In this document: piece after piece, positions 8,932 to 17,134 of the stretch
How the letters are laid out: every line of letters starts with the position of its first letter
Numbering within the stretch: the first letter of the stretch is position 1
Source: Hondaea fermentalgiana
Lineage: Eukaryota; Sar; Bigyra; Thraustochytrida; Thraustochytriidae
Assembly: GCA_014084085.1 (NCBI GenBank)
Contig: NPFB01000114.1
Coordinates: 6,227-70,226 of the forward strand
Direction of reading: 5' to 3'
DNA: 64,000 nt
Translations under genes and position numbers: made by a program
Notes under the pieces: generated by a model
What the model saw: only the letters and a program-made list of their open reading frames with translations
Told to the model about the DNA's origin: nothing
Databases searched by the model: none

Positions 8932-9878
8932 TTTTCTCCGTGCGGACGCTCGCGACTGATCACCCGATTGACGATTCTCTCTAGCAAACGAAAGACCCCC
9001 TCGTGAACCGCTGCTGCTGCTCCTGCTGCTGCTCCTGCGCGCGAGCCGTCGTCGCTCGGAGGAGCGAAAGATTGCCAGGCCTGGCGTTGCCGCCGCGGAT
9101 GCTTGCTCGGAAGGTTCTGGCTGTCGGAATCTTCAAGGTCTGCTGCTGCCGCTGGATCCAAGTGCCGCGATGATTGATTGATCACAAAAACGGCAACTAG
9201 GCCTACTTGTAGCCTAGATCTAGGCCTAGTAGCTTAGGACGGTGCCAGTGCAGTGCGTGCGAGACCCGCGGGTATGATTGTAGACGCACCGGCAAGCTTG
9301 CAGCGAGGTCAGTGACATCGGTGATGGAGCGTATACATTGCGCCCAAGCCTGGACTGAGAGCGTAAAAGGTAGTATGCATATACATGATTGCATGCGTGT
9401 ATACGCATTGTCAAGAAGGGAGAGAAAATGCGCGCATGGAGTGGGAAAATAGCAGGCATGGCACGGAGAAAGACAAAACTAGCCCTGCTGCACTTCGTGC
9501 CATGAGAGAAAAGAGGGAATGGATTGTCCGATCGGGATAATTTCTTTACTTCTTGTCTCCTGCTAGTAACAGTACGTACTATTCAGCAGGTACGTACAAC
9601 CTGAAGAGAAAATGGAGCACAACGAGCACAAAGCGACCTTGGCCGACCGGCCTGCCTGTCGGTCGGTCGATTGGTCGGTCGTCGGCCAGCCATCTATCGA
9701 TCATGAACCGTGTAAACACCGGTCGCTCGACATCGTAGCGTGCATTCGCTGATGTCTAAAAAGGCCTTGGCAATGATTGAGTCGCGCGGGAAAAAGCCTA
9801 TCGATTGTCTGCGCTTTCCGAGATAACAAAAGGAACTCTTTGGATAAAAACAAACTTATATGATACTGACTGTCTGCG
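8932..9878. promoter_or_regulatory. Intergenic region upstream of cystathionine gamma-lyase
   Basis: About 950 bp between two minus-strand genes. It holds a CTG/CTC trinucleotide-rich patch (9010-9040), a cluster of TAGGCCTAG-type palindromes at 9199-9237, an AGTACGTACT palindrome near 9572 with a second GTACGTAC at 9591, and GGTCGGTCG repeats (9658-9686). The 17-mer at 9221-9237 recurs with one change at 28924-28940. No coding frame is convincing. Confidence 0.45.
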
Positions 9879-11585
9879 CTATGCGGTCTGAGAGGATGGT
9901 ACCACCTCCTTTGGGGCCCGATCACACTCCCTCTCAAGAATTGTACAACAGATTTGAGTCGCAGGAGTTTGCATAATGAAGGAACGCGTGCAAGCGAGCT
10001 GGAGAGCGCGAGTGTCGGCGCAAGTACAAGCGCCAGGATTTTCTGCGCAGGCACACGTGACATCACCATGCTTCGAGTCGGAGCTGTCTGCAGATGCGAG
10101 ATCATCGAGCTCGCTGCCGAAACTGGCGGTCGAGTTGCCGAGAGAGGAGATGGATCGGCGACGGCGCTCGCTCGCTGGACGCGAGGCGATGTCATCGTTA
10201 ATCTCGGCGAGCCTTTTCCACTCGGCAACATTCGCGCGGAGAGCGTTTAGCCAGGGCGTGGCGGCAGCGCGCGTTTCTGCATTCGTTTCTGCGAATTGAA
10301 CCCAGCTTGGCTCAATGAAGCGCTGAATGAAGCCGACCTCGCCTCGCGCGAACTTGGAGACCGACGGCGGCTCATTGGGCGCCGAAGACTCGCCGCTCTC
10401 CTCGAGAAGACGACGCTCCTCGTCGAGACGGATAGACCATTCGTAATTCACTTCGAAAGGCCTGCTCGGGTTGGAGAGATCTGCGCAGTGCATAATCAGA
10501 GCGGCGAGCCGAAGTTTACTCCGCAGCGAAGTTTCGCCCTCGTCGACGCGTGCGAGGTCGCTGAGAAGGGTGTCATGCACAGCCAGATCCGTGCACAGAA
10601 TGGTGACCAGCACGTAGGCAGACACTTCTTGCGCGCTGGCCTCGGTGCGAGGATCATGTCCACTGGGCATTTTAGAAACAGCGCGAAGCAACGCAGGGTG
10701 GTGTCGAAAGATTTTGTGGGCAATTTTCACGTGGTGTTTCTCCATTGTGGACATGGTCCCGTTGCGGGAAACGACCTCGCGCGGGTCGCTGATTGGATTC
10801 CGGAGACACGCCTTGGCAGCTGCCACAGCGGCTTTACCGTCCTCGTCATCCTCGCCATCTGCGCTGGCGGCATCATCGACGATGGAATTGTTGCTGATGT
10901 TTCCCGCAACAAACTTTTCTTCTTCCACCTCGGCGGGCAAGTCCGATGACTTCTTGGCTTCGCAGGCCACCGCTGCCCCGGGAGCGGCGGTCTGCTGGGA
11001 AGAAGATGATGCAGAGGGCGTCGAGGCGGACGGGCTCGTGCTGGCTACCTCGTTGCCGAAGCGCTGCGCCAAGTACCGATTTGATAGTCCGAGGTGACCG
11101 GCATCGTGGCATAGTGCAATGAGACAGAGAAGAAGTCTTTCTCGCGGAGAAAAGATGGAAAGCTTGCTGACGAGACAATAGACGGCCTGCGTAACCGAGC
11201 ACGCGTGATGGAAATTGTGAAAAGGGTTCTGGTCCTTGTAGAACCGGCTCGTGCACCGCACAAAGCACTCAATATCGGCCAGCGTGATCTCATCTTGAAG
11301 ACCTTGACGGCATACAGCCGCGTCATAGAGTGCACGCGAGAAGGAAAAGACAAGGGTCTCTGTAGGTATTGCCAACGAGTCGTAAATGACGTGATCAAAG
11401 TGCAGGCTCTCCGCGATAAAGGCGGCGATATTGTCCGTGTAGACTGAGTCGGGCTTTGTGGCTGCCCCTTGGCTTTTGTCTTCCTCCACGCTAGCGGAGA
11501 CGTGATTTTCTGAGCTTGTCATGGACTTTGGTGAATAAGAGTTTGGTGCAAGCTCGCTGCATGTGAGCGGCGTTGAAGTTTGCAT
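9879..11585 (-). CDS. 3',5'-cyclic nucleotide phosphodiesterase (class I PDE)
   Basis: Hydrolyses cAMP and/or cGMP. The 568-residue protein contains the PDE catalytic domain from about residue 60. Metal-site motifs are visible: HNFHHA (123-128, HNxxHA), HDAGHLGLSN (160-169, HDxxHxGxxN) and HCADLSNPSRP further on, which carries the third metal Asp. Between the HD motif and the EKHHVKIAHKIF helix (about 282) lies an insertion of roughly 95 residues (about 180-275) rich in Ser, Ala, Asp and Glu that the family lacks. No GAF or transmembrane segment is seen. The tail after residue 470 is Ser-rich and ends with several Cys. Nucleotide preference cannot be read here. Start is ATG ending 11585. Confidence 0.95.
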   Translation of the reverse strand: MQTSTPLTCSELAPNSYSPKSMTSSENHVSASVEEDKSQGAATKPDSVYTDNIAAFIAESLHFDHVIYDSLAIPTETLVFSFSRALYDAAVCRQGLQDEITLADIECFVRCTSRFYKDQNPFHNFHHACSVTQAVYCLVSKLSIFSPRERLLLCLIALCHDAGHLGLSNRYLAQRFGNEVASTSPSASTPSASSSSQQTAAPGAAVACEAKKSSDLPAEVEEEKFVAGNISNNSIVDDAASADGEDDEDGKAAVAAAKACLRNPISDPREVVSRNGTMSTMEKHHVKIAHKIFRHHPALLRAVSKMPSGHDPRTEASAQEVSAYVLVTILCTDLAVHDTLLSDLARVDEGETSLRSKLRLAALIMHCADLSNPSRPFEVNYEWSIRLDEERRLLEESGESSAPNEPPSVSKFARGEVGFIQRFIEPSWVQFAETNAETRAAATPWLNALRANVAEWKRLAEINDDIASRPASERRRRSISSLGNSTASFGSELDDLASADSSDSKHGDVTCACAENPGACTCADTRALQLACTRSFIMQTPATQICCTILERECDRAPKEVVPSSQTA

Positions 11586-12345
11586 CTTGCGTTCCGGTTT
11601 CCGCGTCTGCGCGGCCGGGAAGGCAGTCGAGACTCGGCTTAATGCGACGTGACGTGAGGTGACGTGGCGAGTCGAGACAAGCCTGGTTCACTTGCTTGCT
11701 TGCTTGTTTTGCAGGTCGAGAGGCTGGAGAGGCCAGGAGCTGGCTAGCTAAGTAGGTAGCTGCCGCCGTTGGCGTTGCCACACTGAACGGAAATGGCGTG
11801 CGCGCCTCTAATGAAAACTGTCCGCCTTTGGACCCCGGACGAACAAGTATCTGGTCCTCCGGGACACGAATTTTAGGCGTCAAGAGGGAGAGTTCGTTGC
11901 GGGTGCTGGAACTACTTGTTGAGGCCTGCAGGATGCGGCCACGTTTTTCAGCCCGAGCCCTTGTTTCGAGCGTGAATCTGACTGACCCTTGCGTCTCGCG
12001 CGTCCCAGCTTCGCCTTTGCCGGTTCCGGCAGATATCGGCGGTGAATACGTGGCCCAAGAAGGTCTTGGTACCCGACCTGCTCTCAAGCCTGGGTCCAGG
12101 GCCCCTGTGAGCCCCACCCGCCCAGACGACTGCTGACTCGCTGCCCGGCTGCCTGACCGCCAGCCTGCCTTCGCTGGCCTGGAGAGCCCGCGCGCGCAGG
12201 CCGCAAGAGATAGATCCCTTCCCTCGCAAGCCAGCCAGCCAGCTGCGGTCAGGCCCCCTCGCCTCCTCGCCTGCCAGCTGCTGCGTCTATAGACGTCTCA
12301 GCGGCCCCGCTGTACGCCCGCGCGCGCCCTGCGCTTGCGGCCGCT

Positions 12346-12398
12346 GCTGCTCTGCTCTGCTCTGCTCTGCTCTGCTCTGCTCTGCTCTGCTCTGCTCT
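12346..12398. repeat. (TCTGC)n microsatellite abutting gap
   Basis: Perfect TCTGC pentamer copies run directly into the run of N, so the array length is unknown. Confidence 0.95.
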
Positions 12399-12498
12399 NN
12401 NNNNNNNNNNNNNNNNNNNNNNNNNNNNNNNNNNNNNNNNNNNNNNNNNNNNNNNNNNNNNNNNNNNNNNNNNNNNNNNNNNNNNNNNNNNNNNNNNN
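12399..12498. other. Assembly gap (100 N)
   Basis: Exactly 100 N, the conventional placeholder for a gap of unknown size. The two flanks are different simple repeats (TCTGC on the left, CAAG on the right). Confidence 0.98.

Positions 12499-12551
<53 letters not shown>
12499..12551. repeat. (GCAA)n microsatellite abutting gap
   Basis: Perfect GCAA/CAAG tetramer copies emerge directly from the gap. Confidence 0.95.
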
Positions 12552-12657
12552 TACGTGTAGATGTAAACGCGAGACGAGACGGGACTATAATTGTTATTAG
12601 TGAGCGATGCTAATGGGTCTTGATGGCTTGGCAAAAGCTGATGAACACTTGGACAGG

Positions 12658-13308
12658 TTAGTTGGTAAGGTACCTGACGGCAAGACCAATTCCGGACACA
12701 ATGGGTACGGCAAAGGCGAGAAAACCAAAGGGGCGCACAGCAAGGCTTCCGTTGTAGGTAACCTCCATAAAGTAGAAATGGAGGGTGCCAAGCGTAAGCG
12801 CGGAAATGGCGCTGCCGTATGACATGGGCATAAAGCCCAGCAGCCAAGCGTCGAGAATGCCGGCTGCAGCCATGCCGGTCAAAACAGACACCTTGCGCTT
12901 GAAGGCAACCTGACCGCTGGAGGATTCCGACTTGGCATCCTCAACAATGTTGAGAAACGAAGAAGCTTCGGGGATGTTAGGCGAGCCATAGTATTTGTAG
13001 ACGCTGTACATCGAGTGTACCGAAAGCATGACGGTGGAAGCCACCGTGAGGTCGTAGGGTGTGTCCACGACATCAATGGCGTACGGTGAGAGAGACACGC
13101 CCAGGGTCGTGAGGCCCGCGAGCGCGAGCACCTTGTTCATCTCCACCGCCGAGTGGTCGGCGCTCTTGCGCACCGCGACCACGTCAAGGAGGCCATCCGA
13201 CTTGAGCTTCTTCTCCGTCTTGCTGTACGCCGTGTACAGGCCAAGGTAGGCAACCACGGTGCCCACGCTCCACGCCCACGCGGGCGCCTTGCCAGCCGAA
13301 AAGTCCAT
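12658..13308 (-). CDS. Small multipass membrane protein of unknown function
   Basis: I do not recognise this 216-residue protein. It has about five to six hydrophobic segments: near residues 10-27, 58-76, 83-102, 138-158, 164-180 and 188-212, with a short polar stretch SFLNIVEDAKSESSSG (about 117-132) between the two halves. There is no cleavable signal peptide. The ATG ending at 13308 is followed by MDFSAGKAPAW. The codon pattern is like its neighbours and the frame is intact, so it is likely a real gene. Substitution to a small organelle or ER membrane family is possible but not shown. It is divergent from XPB. Confidence 0.75.
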   Translation of the reverse strand: MDFSAGKAPAWAWSVGTVVAYLGLYTAYSKTEKKLKSDGLLDVVAVRKSADHSAVEMNKVLALAGLTTLGVSLSPYAIDVVDTPYDLTVASTVMLSVHSMYSVYKYYGSPNIPEASSFLNIVEDAKSESSSGQVAFKRKVSVLTGMAAAGILDAWLLGFMPMSYGSAISALTLGTLHFYFMEVTYNGSLAVRPFGFLAFAVPIVSGIGLAVRYLTN

Positions 13309-14025
13309 CTTCCTCGCTCCTGAACGGCCGCGTGGCGGCGCTTCAACAACGTCCCGCGCGAGCGAGTCCAGCTACGAGAAGAAAACTCCTCACGACGTCA
13401 CCGCGAACGGCTGGACGCGCGAGGCGTGCGAGCGTGCGTGCGAGCGCGCGCGCGTGAGGTGCGGAGGTGCGGGCACCGGAGTGAACAGGGGCCGTAGCGA
13501 GGGCGCGGGCGCGGGCGAAGGCCAGGCGCGCGAGGCGTGCGAGGCGTGCGAGGCGAGCGCGTCGATTGCAGGTCTGCTGCTTGGTAGGCAATCAACCCGC
13601 GAGAAGCAAGGTCGTATCTTCTTCTTCTTCTACTTCTTTTTGGCTTCTTTTACTTTCCTCCTGCGCGTTCTGCAAGTGGAACTATTCCGCGATTCTGCAC
13701 TTCGGCCCGCCCCATGCAAGTGACGCCTTGCGGCTCCGCGTCAAAGATTCCACCCACCATGGCCAACCATAAGACCATCCATGGCATGCTTGCCTGCGAG
13801 CTCGAGTCGGAGACGGACCTTCTGCGACGAGCGCTCGGGCTGTGCCACCTTCTGGGTTTCAACGGCCGCGCATACATACATCGCCTCGCGTCTCCCCGAC
13901 TGCGACCCGCATCGGCACTTGCTCGCGGCTCCTCGCCTGGACGCGCCTCGGTGGTCAAGGCGCGATGTGCCAAACAGAGACACGAACGGAGACCAAAACA
14001 GGATTGGGCGAGTCTTCAACTCGCC
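13309..14025. promoter_or_regulatory. Bidirectional intergenic region / possible XPB N-terminal extension
   Basis: Contains GAGGCGTGC-type tandem units (about 13528-13556) and a pyrimidine-rich TTCTTC tract (13618-13650). From ATG 13714 the frame is open into XPB, which would add 104 Arg-rich residues. I consider the start at 14026 more likely because the upstream stretch has no XPB resemblance. Confidence 0.45.
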
Positions 14026-16884
14026 ATGGCCCCCGTTGTGGACCTCACGGAGGGCGCCGGAGCCGTAGCGGCGGCGGCGGCGGCGGCGGCGGGAGAAGGC
14101 GGCGCGGGGCAGCGGGGAAAGGCACTCAGATCCTCCAAGAAAAGGTCGCGGGGTGCGGCCGGCAAGCAGAGGTCGCGGCGGGCTCGAGACGACGATGAGG
14201 ATCTCGACAGTGACGACGCTATGCTTCACGAACTCTCCGAGGAGGAGCGCCGCGACGAGGAGCGGGAGGAAGAGGAAAGGGAGACCATGTTAGATTTCAG
14301 GACGCTCGAGTTGAAACCAGACTATAAGATCAGACCAATCTGGGTCCTGCCCTCCGGCAAGGTCCTCCTCGAAGCCTCGTCTCGGTTCTACAAGCAGGCC
14401 TACGACTTTCTCGTCGCCGTTGCCGAGCCCTTGTCCAGACCGCGTTTCCTACACGAGTACAAGCTTACCTCGTACTCGCTCTATGCTGCCGTTTCGATCG
14501 GTCTCACGCCTGACAGCATCATCGCCGTCCTCGACCGTCTTTCGAAAGTTGCTCTGCCGCCACCTGTGAGCCAGTTTATTCGCGAGTGTACCACCAACTT
14601 TGGCAAAGCCAAAATCGTTCTCATTGAGAAACGCATGTTCATTGAGTCCCCTGAAAAGTCCACACTTGAACGTCTTGCCGAGGCGCCAGGAATTCAGGCG
14701 GCGCGAATCTTTGACGTCAACGCGCCAGCTGGCTTTGGGCAGACCGAAATGGTGCAAGAGGAGGGAGATCACCTCAATCGCATGACGGACATTGTTATCG
14801 AAGCCACCGAGGAAGAGGACGTCAACGCTGACGAGACTGACGAAGTCATGCTTCTTCGCGAGGCCGAGGCGCACGTCACTGCGGCGCAAGCCCCCGAAGT
14901 CGAGAGAAGATTCTCGACCGATGGTGACCCCCCCGCGTCCGCGCCCGCGACCGCGAGCAACAGCAATAGCAGTAGCAGTAGCAGCACCACCGATGTAAAA
15001 TCTCCGGACCGCGTCATGGTATATCGTCTTGAAATTGACCCCTCGCACGCGGAACGCGTTCGGCGTGCTGCACTGGAGATCGATTATCCGCTCATGGAGG
15101 AGTACGACTTTCGCGATGACAAGTCAAGTCCACGACTTCCCATCGAACTGAAGCCGAGCACCGAAATTCGACCCTATCAGGAGAGAAGCCTCAGCAAAAT
15201 GTTTGGTAACGGTCGCGCGCGTTCCGGGATTATTGTGCTCCCATGCGGTGCTGGCAAGACCCTCACCGGCATTACAGCCTGCTGCACAATTCGCAAATCA
15301 TGTATTGTTCTTTGCCCGGGCGGTGAGGCCGCTGATCAGTGGCGACGCCAGCTTCAGCATTTCACCACTGTGAATGAAAAAAAGCATGTCTTTACCTTCA
15401 CGTCCAAGATCAAGAACGAAATTGACCGGACGACGCCATGCATCCTCGTCACAACCTACAGTATGATGGCCGTCACCGGCGCAAAACGTTCGCGACACGC
15501 CAAAGAGGTGTTGGAGACAATATGGTCTCGAGAATGGGGTCTCATGCTGCTTGACGAAGTTCACATGGCACCAGCACGATACTTTCGCAAAGTCATGACA
15601 AATATCAAGGCGCACTGTAAACTAGGCCTTACAGCAACCTTGGTGCGCGAGGATGAGAAGATCAAAGATTTGAACTTTCTCATCGGGCCTAAGCTCTACG
15701 AGGCCAATTGGCTGGATCTCACAGAAAGCGGCTATCTCGCGCGGGTCAAGTGCCTCGAGGTTCGCTGCCCAATGACACCAGAGTTCTTTGCAGAGTATCT
15801 TCACGAGCCCTCCATGAACATCAAGCAGCTCCTCTACACAATGAATCCAAACAAGTGCATCACATGCGACCATCTCGTGCGCTATCACGAGAGTCTTGGC
15901 GATCGTGTCCTCGTGTTTTGCGACCATATTGTGGTGGGAAAGTTTCTCTCCAAGCTTTTAGGCAGAGACTACGTATCTGGATCCATGCCTCTTAAGGAGC
16001 GCATTGCAAAGTACAGCCACTTTAGACTTAGTGCTGCGGCCAGCACACTGATTTTGTCAAAGGTTGGCGACGTAGCCATTGATCTCCCCGAGGCCAATGT
16101 CATCATTCAAATGTCGGGACACTTTGGTTCCCGACGTCAGGAAGCGCAACGTCTCGGTCGCATCCTTCGTCCAAAGGGGGACGCCAAGCGCGATGGAGGC
16201 TTTGATGCTTATTTCTACACCCTCGTCTCGTCCGACACCGAAGAGCCTCTCTACAGTACCAAGCGTCAGCAATACCTTGTGGACCAGGGATATGCCTATG
16301 AAGTTTCCACCGACCTTTGCGACCATGCCAAGCGTGCGATTGTCGAGGGAACATCCACAAGTCTTCCCTCAAATAATCTTTTGCGTCTACTCGAGCTTGA
16401 CGAGCAGCTTAATTTGCTACATCAAGTTCTTGTTCAATCCAGAAACGCCATTCGCTCTCGACCTGGATCTGGCAAAGCTGGTGGAACGACAAGAGCCAAG
16501 ACAAAAAAGCAAGCAACTCGCGAAATCGACCAGCCTGAAGACAGCGACTACGACTTTGACGAGCGTAGTGACAGCGATGCTGATCAAATTGATGACGAGG
16601 AATTGGCTGCCAATGATGGACTTGTGGCCCGCTCGCGACGCGCTCAAGATCCTGGAAAGATGCCTCGTCGAAGCTCGGAACACGACGATGATGAAAGCAT
16701 AGACAAGGAAGAAGAGGAAGAGGAAGAAGAAGAAGAAGAAGAAGAAGAAGAAGAAGAAGAAGACGATCTGCTTCCAGTTGTGGAGTCTGCCCCTCGCGCG
16801 AAGCGTCTCAAGACTGACATGAACTTGCTCTCCGGTGCCGGTTCACTGGAATACTATGAGTTTCAATCAGAAAAGAAACACTAG
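14026..16884 (+). CDS. ERCC3: TFIIH helicase/translocase subunit XPB (ERCC3/Ssl2)
   Basis: XPB is the 3'-5' translocase of TFIIH, used for promoter opening and nucleotide excision repair. From ATG 14026 the protein is 952 residues (human about 780). An acidic, Ala-rich N-terminus precedes the XPB-specific N-terminal domain (KPDYKIRPIWVLPSGKVLLE). Helicase motifs are Walker A LPCGAGKT (405-412), DEVH (510-513), LGLTATLVREDEK with the RED motif, and motif VI QEAQRLGRILR (about 705). The motif Ia neighbourhood reads CPGGEAADQW, unlike the usual NSxxSVEQW. A low-complexity insertion (about 300-325) separates the N-terminal domain from helicase domain 1. The C-terminus ends in a long acidic tract including about 18 consecutive Glu encoded by GAA repeats. 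Confidence 0.97.
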   Translation: MAPVVDLTEGAGAVAAAAAAAAGEGGAGQRGKALRSSKKRSRGAAGKQRSRRARDDDEDLDSDDAMLHELSEEERRDEEREEEERETMLDFRTLELKPDYKIRPIWVLPSGKVLLEASSRFYKQAYDFLVAVAEPLSRPRFLHEYKLTSYSLYAAVSIGLTPDSIIAVLDRLSKVALPPPVSQFIRECTTNFGKAKIVLIEKRMFIESPEKSTLERLAEAPGIQAARIFDVNAPAGFGQTEMVQEEGDHLNRMTDIVIEATEEEDVNADETDEVMLLREAEAHVTAAQAPEVERRFSTDGDPPASAPATASNSNSSSSSSTTDVKSPDRVMVYRLEIDPSHAERVRRAALEIDYPLMEEYDFRDDKSSPRLPIELKPSTEIRPYQERSLSKMFGNGRARSGIIVLPCGAGKTLTGITACCTIRKSCIVLCPGGEAADQWRRQLQHFTTVNEKKHVFTFTSKIKNEIDRTTPCILVTTYSMMAVTGAKRSRHAKEVLETIWSREWGLMLLDEVHMAPARYFRKVMTNIKAHCKLGLTATLVREDEKIKDLNFLIGPKLYEANWLDLTESGYLARVKCLEVRCPMTPEFFAEYLHEPSMNIKQLLYTMNPNKCITCDHLVRYHESLGDRVLVFCDHIVVGKFLSKLLGRDYVSGSMPLKERIAKYSHFRLSAAASTLILSKVGDVAIDLPEANVIIQMSGHFGSRRQEAQRLGRILRPKGDAKRDGGFDAYFYTLVSSDTEEPLYSTKRQQYLVDQGYAYEVSTDLCDHAKRAIVEGTSTSLPSNNLLRLLELDEQLNLLHQVLVQSRNAIRSRPGSGKAGGTTRAKTKKQATREIDQPEDSDYDFDERSDSDADQIDDEELAANDGLVARSRRAQDPGKMPRRSSEHDDDESIDKEEEEEEEEEEEEEEEEEEDDLLPVVESAPRAKRLKTDMNLLSGAGSLEYYEFQSEKKH
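16705..16762 (+). repeat. (GAA)n repeat encoding poly-Glu in XPB
   Basis: Almost uninterrupted GAA/GAG codons in the XPB C-terminal tail. Such a repeat may vary in length between strains. Confidence 0.9.
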
Positions 16885-17134
16885 GCTAGGCACAAAAATA
16901 GAAGCACGTATTATAATGATCATCTGTAGGTCTCATTCTCTATCGCTTTCTCCAAATTTCCTGGATCCGAAAGAGCGAAAGAGAGAAAGGATAATAGTTT
17001 ACTAAAAAATCGACGTTTCTCGCCAGTCAAAAAACCGTCCATCAACGGAAACAGAGAGTAAGTACTAGGCTTTATACCATGTCTTCATTCAACGGACACT
17101 GGCACAACACATTTGCGACCAAAAATCAAAAGCG

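Larger units (their letters stand above)
11586..12657. other. Intergenic region with assembly gap and microsatellites
   Basis: About 1.07 kb between two minus-strand genes. The right part contains a TCTGC pentamer array, 100 N and a CAAG tetramer array. The left part, nearest the phosphodiesterase start, has CTTG/GACGTGAGGT-type repeats (11640-11715). No gene is seen, but the gap hides an unknown length. Confidence 0.5.
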
